From assembly GCA_964474455.1 (NCBI GenBank), contig CAYYSU010000002.1, positions 1-64,000 of the forward strand: 64,000 nt of DNA, in the 5' to 3' direction. Below the pieces are notes generated by a model that did not search any database, had not been told where the DNA came from, and worked only from the letters and a program-made list of their open reading frames with translations. Positions 1 to 9,434 of this stretch are shown piece by piece. This stretch comes from BM520 sp964474455. GTDB taxonomy: Bacteria > Bacteroidota > Bacteroidia > Bacteroidales > BM520. Each line of letters starts with the position of its first letter. Within the stretch, counting starts at the first letter, position 1. Both the position numbers and the translations under genes were made by a program.

Positions 1-1166
1 GGTGTAGACTGCTCTGAGGCCAATGATGTTGTATCTGCGGTTTCGTTGATATATTGTTTTGGCGGTACCAGTTTGATCTCCGGAGCCGGGTCTTTATCTT
101 CGTAAGGTTTAGAGGTCTCGGGTTCAGCAGGTTTATTGGGATTCAGCTTGTGAATGATGCGTGTTGTATTGGTATCCTCTTTAAGGCCTGTATTCAGGTC
201 TTCTTTTTTTGAGAATCCCGTGGCTACCAGTGTGACAGAGATTTTTTTGCCCAGATTTTCGTCGAAGCCGTTACCCCAGATAATCTCGGCGGTCTGCCCT
301 GCTGCCTCCTGAATATAATCGGTTATCTCAGTGATTTCATCCATAAGGATTTCCTCTTCGTTACCCGAAGAGATGTATAGCAGTATGTCGCTGGCACCTT
401 TAATATCGTTATCATTCAGTAGTGGCGATGCCAGAGCTTCTTCTATGGCTTTTGATGCTCTGTTTTCACCTTCTGCGGTGGCATTGCCCATAATTGCGAC
501 TCCACTGTCGCTCATTACTGTTTTTACATCTTCGAAATCCACATTTATATAGCCTGTTTCTGTAATAATTTCGGCTATACCTTTGGCAGCAGTTGTGAGG
601 ACGTTATCGGCGTTGCTGAAAGCTTTGGATAGCTTCAGGTTGCCGAAGAGCTGTCGTAGCTTGTCGTTGCAAACTACCAGAAGCGTATCTACGTATGACC
701 TCAGCTCTTTAATACCCATCTCAGCCTGTTGTTTTCTCTTTCTTCCTTCAAAAGCAAACGGCAGCGTCACAATTCCCACAGTCAGGATACCCAACTCTTT
801 GGCGATTTCTGCAATTACGGGAGCCGCGCCGGTACCTGTGCCACCACCCATGCCTGCGGTGATAAACAGCATCTTGGTGTTGCTTCCCAGCATCCTACGT
901 ATCTCATCCACCTTCTCGGTAGCCTCGTCGCGCGCTTTTGTCGGTACTGCTCCGGCACCCAAACCACTGGTTCCCAGTTGAATTTTGTTTGGAACAGGGC
1001 TGCTATCCAATGCCTGTGCATCGGTGTTGCACAAAATGAAATCTACTCCTTTAATACCTTGATGGTACATGTGGTTCACAGCGTTGCTGCCTCCACCGCC
1101 AACGCCAATCACCTTAATGATTGACGATCTGTCTTTAGGTAAATTGAATTCTACAATGTCAGTCAT
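1..1166 (-). CDS. ftsZ: Cell division protein FtsZ (C-terminus cut by window edge)
   Basis: Tubulin-like GTPase that polymerises into the cytokinetic ring. The frame is open from an ATG at 1164-1166 to the left edge, giving 388 codons without a stop. The N-terminal glycine loop (GVGGGGSN), the tubulin signature GGGTGTG near residue 105 and the following AAPVIAEIAKELG stretch identify it with near certainty. The last visible part is a low-complexity acidic/proline linker, so the missing piece should be only the short conserved C-terminal peptide that binds FtsA. It is the last visible gene of the dcw cluster, 30 bp after ftsA. Confidence 0.97.
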   Translation of the reverse strand, partial: MTDIVEFNLPKDRSSIIKVIGVGGGGSNAVNHMYHQGIKGVDFILCNTDAQALDSSPVPNKIQLGTSGLGAGAVPTKARDEATEKVDEIRRMLGSNTKMLFITAGMGGGTGTGAAPVIAEIAKELGILTVGIVTLPFAFEGRKRKQQAEMGIKELRSYVDTLLVVCNDKLRQLFGNLKLSKAFSNADNVLTTAAKGIAEIITETGYINVDFEDVKTVMSDSGVAIMGNATAEGENRASKAIEEALASPLLNDNDIKGASDILLYISSGNEEEILMDEITEITDYIQEAAGQTAEIIWGNGFDENLGKKISVTLVATGFSKKEDLNTGLKEDTNTTRIIHKLNPNKPAEPETSKPYEDKDPAPEIKLVPPKQYINETADTTSLASEQST

Positions 1167-1196
1167 AACTATCCTTATTATATTTTACGTATTTTT

Positions 1197-2474
1197 TTAC
1201 TGTATTCCATCTTCTTCGAAAAGACCTTTTATCTTGTCGAAAAAGCTTGTTCTCTCTTTTTTTGTGTTTTTATCGGATTGCTCTTCTTTGTTATTCAATA
1301 ATTTTTTGAAGAGTTCTTTTTCGTGTTTTTCAATACCACGCCGCACCAATCCCACACCCGTAGCAAACATGGGTTGAATCATCTCTTCCGGGCACTCTTT
1401 TGATAGGTGTTCGTTGGGGTATCCGATTCGCACATCCATGCCTGTGACAAACTGGGTGAGCTGTAAGATGTGTTTTAGCTGTGCTCCTCCACCTGTTAAT
1501 ACGATTCCAGCAATAAGCTTTTTCTCGTATCCGGAGTTGCGAATTTCAAACATAATATGTTCAATAATCTCTTCCATTCGGGCTTCAATGATTGATGCCA
1601 GATTTTTTAGAGATATCTCCTTGGGTGGTCTTCCCCGCAGTCCGGGGATAGCCACGATTTCGTCGTCGCGGTTTTCGCTCGACAGTGCGGAGCCAAATTT
1701 TATTTTCAAGTCCTCAGCATATTTTTTTATGATGGTACAACCCTCTTTTACATCTTCGGTGATGATGTCGCCACCAAATGGTACTACAGCGGTATGGCGT
1801 ATAATGCCATCCTGGAAGAGTGCTATGTCCGTAGTTCCGCCACCGATATCCACTAATACTACTCCGGCTTCTTTCTCTTCTTCACTAAGCACGGCGTCGG
1901 CGCTTGCAATGGGCTCCAGAATAAGCGATTCCACCTCTAATCCTGCTTTTCTGACGCACTTAAAAATGTTTTTTGCCGCTGTTGTCTGACCTGTTATGAT
2001 ATGGAAGTTGGCTTCAAGATTTACTCCCGACATGCCGGCAGGTTGTTTTATGCCCTGCTCTCCATCCACGGTATACTCTTGTGGTATCACATCGATAATC
2101 TCTTCTCCTGGGCTCATGGCGAGCTTATACATTTTTTCTGTAAGCGTATCGATGTCATTCTGATTGATCTCGTCATCGTTGCTGTTGCGGATATGGCTGC
2201 CATGATGCTGCAAGCTCTTGATGTGTTGACCTGCAATGCCGACATTTACCGTATGTATATCCACTCCCGACATCTGCTCAGCCTGTACGATGGCCTGTTT
2301 AATAGAGTTTACCGTATGTTCGATATTTGAAACCAAACCTCGTTTTACGCCTATCGATTCTGATCTGCCGTAACCCAGGATCTCTATCTTGTCATGCTCA
2401 TCTTTGCGCCCTACAATGGCTGCAATTTTTGTGGTTCCTATGTCCAGTCCGACAATAATATCTGATGTTGCCAT
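1197..2474 (-). CDS. ftsA: Cell division protein FtsA
   Basis: Actin-fold ATPase of 425 residues that tethers FtsZ to the membrane and recruits later divisome proteins. The N-terminal phosphate-binding segment VGLDIGTTKIAAIVG and a second phosphate loop VDIGGGTTDIALF are visible, as is the adenosine loop LTGGGAQL. The C-terminus ends in a charged helix (KKERTSFFDKIKGLFEE) that fits the family's amphipathic membrane-targeting helix. It follows ftsQ by 5 bp and precedes ftsZ by 30 bp, the usual order. Confidence 0.96.
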   Translation of the reverse strand: MATSDIIVGLDIGTTKIAAIVGRKDEHDKIEILGYGRSESIGVKRGLVSNIEHTVNSIKQAIVQAEQMSGVDIHTVNVGIAGQHIKSLQHHGSHIRNSNDDEINQNDIDTLTEKMYKLAMSPGEEIIDVIPQEYTVDGEQGIKQPAGMSGVNLEANFHIITGQTTAAKNIFKCVRKAGLEVESLILEPIASADAVLSEEEKEAGVVLVDIGGGTTDIALFQDGIIRHTAVVPFGGDIITEDVKEGCTIIKKYAEDLKIKFGSALSSENRDDEIVAIPGLRGRPPKEISLKNLASIIEARMEEIIEHIMFEIRNSGYEKKLIAGIVLTGGGAQLKHILQLTQFVTGMDVRIGYPNEHLSKECPEEMIQPMFATGVGLVRRGIEKHEKELFKKLLNNKEEQSDKNTKKERTSFFDKIKGLFEEDGIQ

Positions 2475-2479
2475 AGCTG

Positions 2480-3247
2480 TTATTTTTTTGCAATAATTTG
2501 ATTATCAAAAGAAATATTCAGTTCGTTGTATGTTGATCGTTCCATGAAAGGAAGCTTTTGTTCATAGAATAGCTGCAAGTTGTTAAATCGTTGTTCCAGA
2601 TTTTCACACTCTCCAACAACAATATTTTTAAATCCGAGCTTGGGAGTCACTTCAAAACGCTTTTTCCTGTTGATATGCACCTGCTCCGATAAAGCATGCA
2701 TAAACGGATGTTGTGTTAATGCCTTTGCAAACAGATATATCTCTTCATATATGGGGTTCTCCATATCTTTTATGAACCTGTTCTCTCTATTTTTTACTGG
2801 AGAGATATACCCTGTAAATACAGGTACTCTCACTGTCACACCACCTGTGGGAATATAGTATCCTGACTCAGTCAGGTAGTAGTGTTGACTTGCGGTATTA
2901 ATAATTCTGGCAATAATCTCTTCCTGTTCGATGTAAATATTCAGTGTACCTGACAGACCATAGGATAGATTGACCTCTTTGATGTATGGAGATGCCAGCA
3001 CAGCATCTTTGATGGCCTCCAGGTCAATATCTTTTATTGTGGTACCAATAATGGAATCGTAGCCGGAATATGCCAGTGCAAAAATCTCTTCCTCGTTCAG
3101 GAGCGTGTCTGTGGGATTGTTCTCATAAAATATAGTAATCTTTTCACACGGATTATTTCGTTGTTGCATACCGGCAAAGACACCTGCTGCCAGGATAACC
3201 AATGCTGCCATAGCTATAATTATATGTCCGTATCTGTTGTCTTTCAT
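2480..3247 (-). CDS. ftsQ: Cell division protein FtsQ
   Basis: Single-pass divisome protein of 255 residues. A short cytoplasmic N-terminus (MKDNRYG) is followed by one membrane helix at about residues 8-26 and a POTRA-like region at about 38-110, then a divergent beta domain. FtsQ is weakly conserved, so the assignment rests on topology, the POTRA-like segment and its place between murC and ftsA. Its ATG directly abuts the murC stop codon, which implies translational coupling. Confidence 0.9.
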   Translation of the reverse strand: MKDNRYGHIIIAMAALVILAAGVFAGMQQRNNPCEKITIFYENNPTDTLLNEEEIFALAYSGYDSIIGTTIKDIDLEAIKDAVLASPYIKEVNLSYGLSGTLNIYIEQEEIIARIINTASQHYYLTESGYYIPTGGVTVRVPVFTGYISPVKNRENRFIKDMENPIYEEIYLFAKALTQHPFMHALSEQVHINRKKRFEVTPKLGFKNIVVGECENLEQRFNNLQLFYEQKLPFMERSTYNELNISFDNQIIAKK

Positions 3248-4588
3248 CTATTTTATCAGAGTGTCTTTTATTTTGGGTACTAGTTTGTCTATATCACCGG
3301 CTCCCAGGGTCACTAAAACCTCAGGGTTCAGCACTTTGATGTAATCTGCCAGTTCGTCATATTCTATAATTGATGCTTTTGTGTTTTTTATTTTTTCAAG
3401 AATTGTTTTCGATGTCACTCCTTCGATAGGCTCCTCACGAGCCGGATATATATCCAGAAGAATACACTCATCCAGCTTACTCAGCTCTTTGGCAAAAGCT
3501 GCTGCGTGATGTGCTGTTCGTGTGAAAAGATGCGGCTGGAATACACCGGTAATCTTTTTGTCCGGGTAAAGCTCTTTTATGGTGCCTATAGACACAGCCA
3601 GCTCCTCAGGGTGATGTGCATAATCATCGATAAATACATTACGGTTATTATTCACCAATATCTCAAATCTGCGATGTATGCCGTTATATGATTCTATACC
3701 TTTCTTTATGTTTTGGATTGATACACCAGCCTCACATGCCGCTGCCGCTGCCGCAACAGCATTCTCTGCATTGTGGCGCCCCGGAACATTACTCCGTACT
3801 TTGATCTGTATCTCGGGCGTGGTGATTGAGTAATAATATTTATGATTTTTAATACAAATGTCGCTTGCGAAATATGACGACCCTGAGCTGAGGCCATAGG
3901 AGATGTCGGTAGTACACAGCGTTAATAAACTCTGATTAACTATCACCTTGCCACTTGGTGCTGTCTGGCTGATAAATATATTGAAAGCATCAACCAGTGC
4001 ATTGAAATCGCCATAAATATCAAGATGATCCGGTGCTATGGCCGAGACCAATGAAATATACGGATGGAGCTGCAGGAATGAACGATCATATTCATCTGCT
4101 TCCACAATAATATACTTGGCCTCTTTATGGTATATGATATTCGTGTTATGATCTGTACTTATTCCGCCAATGAATGCTAGTACAGGGATGTTTGCTGTCT
4201 TGAATATATGTGCCAACAGCCCTGTGATGCTTGTCTTTCCATGTGTTCCGGCAACGGCGATACATTTATACTCTTTTGACAATTGTCCGAGGATGGCGGC
4301 TCTTTTAAACAAAGGTATATGTGATTTTCTTACGCATTCCAGCACCTTACTGGTTTGTGGTATTGCCGGAGTGTATATGGCAAGATCGGTCTCATCTCGC
4401 ACATATTTTTTATCATCTTCATAGAAAATATCGATACCCTCTGCCTGAAGCTGTTGTGTGAGTGCTGAAGGAGTCTTGTCATAACCATATACTTTACAGC
4501 CCCTATAGTTGAAGTAGCGCGCTAATGCACTCATCCCTATACCTCCTATACCTATGAATATGACCTTATTTACCTGATCCGTTCTCAT
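3248..4588 (-). CDS. murC: UDP-N-acetylmuramate--L-alanine ligase MurC
   Basis: ATP-dependent cytoplasmic ligase (446 residues) that adds L-alanine to UDP-MurNAc, the first stem-peptide step. The UDP-binding motif GIGGIGMSALA near residue 13, the P-loop GTHGKT at residues 114-119 and a VEADEYDRSFL segment are all present and match MurC rather than MurD/E/F. It overlaps murG by 4 bp and abuts ftsQ. Confidence 0.97.
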   Translation of the reverse strand: MRTDQVNKVIFIGIGGIGMSALARYFNYRGCKVYGYDKTPSALTQQLQAEGIDIFYEDDKKYVRDETDLAIYTPAIPQTSKVLECVRKSHIPLFKRAAILGQLSKEYKCIAVAGTHGKTSITGLLAHIFKTANIPVLAFIGGISTDHNTNIIYHKEAKYIIVEADEYDRSFLQLHPYISLVSAIAPDHLDIYGDFNALVDAFNIFISQTAPSGKVIVNQSLLTLCTTDISYGLSSGSSYFASDICIKNHKYYYSITTPEIQIKVRSNVPGRHNAENAVAAAAAACEAGVSIQNIKKGIESYNGIHRRFEILVNNNRNVFIDDYAHHPEELAVSIGTIKELYPDKKITGVFQPHLFTRTAHHAAAFAKELSKLDECILLDIYPAREEPIEGVTSKTILEKIKNTKASIIEYDELADYIKVLNPEVLVTLGAGDIDKLVPKIKDTLIK

Positions 4589-5700
4589 TGGTGGTGCTTG
4601 TTTAAGATTTTAAATACCTCTTCTGCAATGGACTTCGCTGCGTGGGGGAGTCCTGTGGTTTTTATATTTGATGCTGTTTCAACTATTTTTTCTTTGTTCT
4701 CCAGTAAGTCATTTAATGTTGGCAGTAAACGAGCGTACACCTCTTTTTGAGGGATGTGAAATGCAGCATGTTTTTCTTGCAGGCTGATAGCATTTTTTGT
4801 CTGATGATCTTCCGCTGCTGAGGGTAGGGGGATAAAGATTGTACATTTGCCTGCCACTGCGATTTCTGAAATTGCTATTGCCCCGGCGCGTGAAATAATA
4901 ATATCCGCTGCTCCGTATGCCATATCCATACGTTTTATGAACCTATGAACTGCCATATCGATGTTTTGATACTGCTCTGCCGCTTTCAAGGCATCATTGT
5001 ATCCCGTTTCTCCAGTTTGCCATATTATATTTGCCTTTGATAGTATATCACCGAGTATCTCCGCCATAGCATTATTTATTGCCATGGAGCCCTGGCTGCC
5101 ACCTACGATAAGAATGGTGGGTTTGTTATCCTCCATGCCGAAAAAGTGTAGTGCCGCCAGTTTGTTATCTGTGGGTTTTTGTAGTTGTTTTCTGATGGGA
5201 TTCCCTGTTCTGATGATTTTTTCTGACGGGAAGAAGGTCTCCATCTTATCATATGCAACACATATTTTATTTACTTTTTTAGCTAGTATTTTATTGGTAA
5301 CGCCAGGATAAGCATTCTGTTCCTGGATAAGTGCGGGGATGCGTTTTCGCGCCGCCATATAAAGGATGGGACCTGAAGCGTAGCCACCGGTTCCGATGGC
5401 GATGTCAGGTTTGAAGGATTTTATGATTTTGCCTGCATTATATAAACTATTTATAACCTTAAAAGGGAAGAGCAGGTTTTTCAGTGATAATGATCGTGAA
5501 AAGCCGCTTATATTTAGGCCGATGATGTTATATCCTGCGTCAGGGACTTTCGTCATCTCCATGCGACCTTTTGCGCCGACAAATAAAAATTCTGCTCCGG
5601 GTTCTATCTCCCGGATAGCCTCTGCTATGGCTATGGCGGGGAAAATATGTCCGCCGGTGCCACCTCCGCTGATTAGATATTTATGCGACTTTTTCATCAT
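4585..5700 (-). CDS. murG: UDP-GlcNAc:lipid I N-acetylglucosaminyltransferase MurG
   Basis: Peripheral membrane glycosyltransferase (371 residues) that converts lipid I to lipid II. The donor/lipid loop GGGTGGH at residues 12-18 and a second G-loop (VGGSQGSMAINN) are diagnostic, as is the ISRAGAIAISE motif that contacts the UDP-GlcNAc donor. The start ATG overlaps the ftsW stop (ATGA-type 4 bp overlap). A second ATG lies one codon later, so the true start is uncertain by one residue. Confidence 0.97.
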   Translation of the reverse strand: MMKKSHKYLISGGGTGGHIFPAIAIAEAIREIEPGAEFLFVGAKGRMEMTKVPDAGYNIIGLNISGFSRSLSLKNLLFPFKVINSLYNAGKIIKSFKPDIAIGTGGYASGPILYMAARKRIPALIQEQNAYPGVTNKILAKKVNKICVAYDKMETFFPSEKIIRTGNPIRKQLQKPTDNKLAALHFFGMEDNKPTILIVGGSQGSMAINNAMAEILGDILSKANIIWQTGETGYNDALKAAEQYQNIDMAVHRFIKRMDMAYGAADIIISRAGAIAISEIAVAGKCTIFIPLPSAAEDHQTKNAISLQEKHAAFHIPQKEVYARLLPTLNDLLENKEKIVETASNIKTTGLPHAAKSIAEEVFKILNKHHQ

Positions 5701-6848
5701 TTATTGTTTTTTACGCCTGCTCTTTCTGTCGTTCTACTTACCTGAAGAACTACTCCTACGGCAAAGCAGGTAATCCATATTGAGGTGCCTCCCATACTAA
5801 CCAAAGGCAACGGCTGCCCTGTTACGGGGAGTAAACCTGTCGCCACCATCATATTTAATAACGCCTGGAAAATGATCATGAATCCAATCCCCAGGACAAG
5901 GTGCTTTCCGAAGGTGCTCTCAGTATTTCTTGCTATCCTATAGCACTGAGAATAGAATCCCATGTAAAGAAGAATCATAGCTATTGCTCCCAGGATGCCT
6001 GTCTGTTCTACAATAGTTGAGAAAATAAAATCGTTATATGATTGTGGCAGGAAATGCCTCTGTGTTGAGTTTCCGAACCCTGTTCCCAGAGGCCATCCGT
6101 TGGCAATGGCGATTTTCGATTGTAATGCCTGGTAGTTACCATCACCGGAATCCTCGCCTGAGATGTAGTTTTCAATCCTGTTTTCCCAGGTTGTAAGACG
6201 TGAAAAAGTGTGAGGAGATAATTTGCCAAATGCTAAAATTAATACCAGTCCCAATCCCGCAATACCAATAAGTGAGCCGATATATCGTGCATTTGCCTTA
6301 CCAATATATAGCATTACAATGGCAATAACATATACCATGGCAGCCGTGCTAAGATTAAAAGGCAGAATTAGAGCACATACCACAATTATTGGTAACAATA
6401 TGTGAAAGCCACCCTTCGATAAGTTAAAGTTGTGAACATACTCTTTACCTGAGGCCAGAATGCGCGCCAGATACATCACAAGTCCCACTTTGGCGATATC
6501 CGAGGGTTGGAATGTTAACCCAAAGAATAATGGTAATACACGTTTGGCGCTGTTTACGTTAAGACCAAAACAGAAAGTCAGTAAAAGAAGTATTATACTT
6601 ATAATAAGTATTATCTGAGCCAGCCGGCTAAAACGAATTATGTCTAACTTTTTATGAACCAGATAAATAATTCCCGATCCGGATAAAAGAATACCTCCGT
6701 GCTTGATAAGGAAGAAAGTGGTATTCCCTTCCTTGCTTATCCACGCCAGGTTTCCAATGGTGCTATAAACAGCCAGTAGTGATATTATCATCAGCGCTGC
6801 CACAATCCACCAGAGTCTTTTATTTCCTTCAAAACGAATTGGGTTCAT
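5697..6848 (-). CDS. ftsW: Division-specific SEDS glycosyltransferase FtsW
   Basis: Polytopic SEDS-family peptidoglycan polymerase (383 residues) that works with the class B PBP encoded upstream. It has about ten hydrophobic segments, the conserved PSDIAKVGLVMYLA region, and the C-terminal signature LPVTGQPLPLVSMGGTS. Its location in the dcw cluster between murD and murG, and pairing with ftsI in the same operon, favours FtsW over RodA. Confidence 0.95.
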   Translation of the reverse strand: MNPIRFEGNKRLWWIVAALMIISLLAVYSTIGNLAWISKEGNTTFFLIKHGGILLSGSGIIYLVHKKLDIIRFSRLAQIILIISIILLLLTFCFGLNVNSAKRVLPLFFGLTFQPSDIAKVGLVMYLARILASGKEYVHNFNLSKGGFHILLPIIVVCALILPFNLSTAAMVYVIAIVMLYIGKANARYIGSLIGIAGLGLVLILAFGKLSPHTFSRLTTWENRIENYISGEDSGDGNYQALQSKIAIANGWPLGTGFGNSTQRHFLPQSYNDFIFSTIVEQTGILGAIAMILLYMGFYSQCYRIARNTESTFGKHLVLGIGFMIIFQALLNMMVATGLLPVTGQPLPLVSMGGTSIWITCFAVGVVLQVSRTTERAGVKNNK

Positions 6849-6849
6849 A

Positions 6850-8184
6850 TTATAAACTGTTTACGGCTTCAATAAATTTTATTCCTCTATCTTCGTAATT
6901 GTCGAAAAGATCGAAACTTGCACATGCCGGCGAAAGCAGTACAGTATCTCCGGGGTGTGCTGACTGATAAGCCATTAAAACAGCTTCCTTCATCGTCGAT
7001 GCCTGTTGAATATCATCCACATGGTCGATGAAGGCCTCTGCAAGCTTACGGTTGTCTTTACCCAGACAAATGAGAACACTCACGCGCTCCTTGACAAGAT
7101 CTATCAGTTTGCTGTAATCATTGCCTTTGTCAACACCCCCTGCGATCCAGACAACATGGCTGTTCTGTGATTCCAGTGCAAACCATACTGAGTTTACATT
7201 TGTCGCCTTGCTGTCGTTGATAAATTTTACGCCTTGAATGGTTGCTATAGTCTCGAGGCGGTGTTCTGCATTTTGGAAATCCGACAGGCATTGTTTGATG
7301 TTTTCCTTACGTATGTCAATGAGTCGTGATGCTACTCCGGCAGCCATGGAGTTGTACACATTGTGTCTGCCCTGTAATGCCAATTCTTCTAGTGTCATAT
7401 CTAATTTTTTCTTATTTATTTTTATTGTAAAAATGTTGTTGTTTAGCCATGCAGATGCATTTTCATCATGGCTAAGTGTTATCAAGTGAGTTGTTGCTTT
7501 AACAGTGACTTTTTCTAACATCTCCATGCTCTTGGGATCATCGGCACAAACAATCAGGTGATCCTCTTTATCCTGATTCATTGAGATGCGCATCTTTGAT
7601 GCTGCGTATTCTTCAAAATCGTTGTGATATCTGTCCAGGTGATCAGGAGTGATGTTGGTGAGTATTGCAATATGCGGCTTGAAGGTTGTTATGCCATCCA
7701 GTTGAAAACTGCTAACCTCTAATACATAGTACTCATAGCCCTCTGCCACGGCTCTGGCAAAACTATATCCCACATTACCTGCTGCGATAGAGTTTTTACC
7801 GGCATTTTTCAGAATATGCTGCGTGAGAAGGGTAGTGGTGGTCTTGCCATTGGCGCCTGTTATCGCAATAATATTTCCTTTGCAGTAACGGTATCCGAAT
7901 TCAACCTCCGAGATAATCTCTGTCTTCTTTTCCCGGAAATGATCCAGTATCGATCCGGTATCAGGAATCCCCGGACTTTTAACAACAGTATTTGCATTGT
8001 AAATCTCCTGCGTATGACCATTTTCTTCAAAAGCAACTCCATGGCTTTGAAGCTCTTCGCGGTGGCAATCACGTAATGCGCCACTGTCGGAAAGGAAAAC
8101 CCTAAGGTTCTCTCTCTTTGCCAACAGAGCAGCGCCTACGCCTGACTCTCCGCCTCCTAATATGACAATACGCTTTTGATTCAT
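6850..8184 (-). CDS. murD: UDP-N-acetylmuramoyl-L-alanine--D-glutamate ligase MurD
   Basis: Cytoplasmic ATP-dependent ligase (444 residues) that adds D-glutamate to UDP-MurNAc-L-Ala. An N-terminal Rossmann segment (VILGGGESGVGAALLA), the P-loop GANGKTT at residues 110-116, the NITPDHLDRY motif and the C-terminal LLSPACASFDLF motif are characteristic. It starts directly at the mraY stop codon and ends 1 bp before ftsW. Confidence 0.97.
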   Translation of the reverse strand: MNQKRIVILGGGESGVGAALLAKRENLRVFLSDSGALRDCHREELQSHGVAFEENGHTQEIYNANTVVKSPGIPDTGSILDHFREKKTEIISEVEFGYRYCKGNIIAITGANGKTTTTLLTQHILKNAGKNSIAAGNVGYSFARAVAEGYEYYVLEVSSFQLDGITTFKPHIAILTNITPDHLDRYHNDFEEYAASKMRISMNQDKEDHLIVCADDPKSMEMLEKVTVKATTHLITLSHDENASAWLNNNIFTIKINKKKLDMTLEELALQGRHNVYNSMAAGVASRLIDIRKENIKQCLSDFQNAEHRLETIATIQGVKFINDSKATNVNSVWFALESQNSHVVWIAGGVDKGNDYSKLIDLVKERVSVLICLGKDNRKLAEAFIDHVDDIQQASTMKEAVLMAYQSAHPGDTVLLSPACASFDLFDNYEDRGIKFIEAVNSL

Positions 8185-9429
8185 TTATCTTAATTTCAAT
8201 GTTACTACCGATATCACTGCCAGCATAATACCCACCAAAAGAAACCGCATAACGATCTTTGCTTCGGGGTATCCTTTTTTCTGATAGTGATGATGTAATG
8301 GTGACATGAGGAATATTCTATGCCCTTCCCCGAATTTGCGTTTTGTGTATTTAAACCATGACACCTGTATAACCACCGATAGGTTCTCCATAAGGAAAAC
8401 ACCACAGAGGATAGGCAGCAGGAGTTCTTTTCTGATCATTATTGCGAAAACAGCTATTATAGCACCAATGGCGAGGCTTCCGGTGTCGCCCATAAAGATT
8501 TGAGCAGGGTAGGAGTTGTACCAGAGAAACCCCAGGCACGCTCCCACGAAAGCACTTACAAAAACCGTCAACTCACCCACCAGTGGGATGTACATGATAT
8601 TCAGGTAATCGGCGAAAACAATGTTTCCCGATACCCAGGCGAATATCGCCAGCGTGGCTCCTATAATGGCCGATGATCCGGTAGCAAGCCCGTCCAAACC
8701 GTCGGTAAGGTTTGCGCCATTGGAGACAGCCATAATGATGAATATCACGATAGGAATAAAAATTATCCATGCCCATCTGTGAGTGTCGTTGGTTGCCCAT
8801 CTAAGCGCCTTTGAGTAATCGAGTTCGTTATTCTTAAAAAATGGAATCGTTGTCTTTGTGGATTTTACCGCACTGCCATAAACAGGATTCTCGTTCTCCG
8901 ACCACTCCTCGTGATATGATGACACCTCTTCAGTAGATGTTGTTTGAAGTTTTTCTTTAATGACGATATCAGGGTGAAAGAGCATGGTGCCACCAACCAC
9001 CAAGCCAAGGACTAGCTGACCTAAAAGTTTAAAACGACCCGCCAGACCGGTTTTTCTCTTTCTGAATACCTTGATATAATCATCCAAAAAGCCAATTAAT
9101 CCCATCCATATAGTGGTGAAAAGTATTAGCAGGATGTATATGTTGTCGAGTTTAGCAAACAGTAACGTTGGAATTACTATTGCCAACAGAATGATCAGAC
9201 CACCCATGGTAGGAGTGCCCTCTTTCTCTTTCTGGCCTTCAAGGCCCAGGTTGCGGACTGATTCTCCGACCTGCTTTCTGTGTAGTATTTTTATGAGTCT
9301 TTTGCCAAAAACCATGGAGATTATTAGCGATGTAATTAGCGACGCTGCTGCCCTGAAGGAGATATATTGGAATACTCCGGCTCCCGGAAGGTCTATTTTC
9401 TCTAAATAATCAAACAAATAGTACAGCAT
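8185..9429 (-). CDS. mraY: Phospho-N-acetylmuramoyl-pentapeptide transferase MraY
   Basis: Integral membrane enzyme that transfers phospho-MurNAc-pentapeptide to undecaprenyl phosphate to make lipid I. Conserved acidic motifs FLDDYIKV and NLTDGLDGLA, the FMGDTGSLAIGA motif and the cytoplasmic HHHYQKKGYPE histidine motif are present. At 414 residues it is about 50 longer than the E. coli enzyme because of a hydrophilic insertion around residues 160-215, which I understand to be common in Bacteroidetes. Confidence 0.97.
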   Translation of the reverse strand: MLYYLFDYLEKIDLPGAGVFQYISFRAAASLITSLIISMVFGKRLIKILHRKQVGESVRNLGLEGQKEKEGTPTMGGLIILLAIVIPTLLFAKLDNIYILLILFTTIWMGLIGFLDDYIKVFRKRKTGLAGRFKLLGQLVLGLVVGGTMLFHPDIVIKEKLQTTSTEEVSSYHEEWSENENPVYGSAVKSTKTTIPFFKNNELDYSKALRWATNDTHRWAWIIFIPIVIFIIMAVSNGANLTDGLDGLATGSSAIIGATLAIFAWVSGNIVFADYLNIMYIPLVGELTVFVSAFVGACLGFLWYNSYPAQIFMGDTGSLAIGAIIAVFAIMIRKELLLPILCGVFLMENLSVVIQVSWFKYTKRKFGEGHRIFLMSPLHHHYQKKGYPEAKIVMRFLLVGIMLAVISVVTLKLR

Positions 9430-9434
9430 TGCTT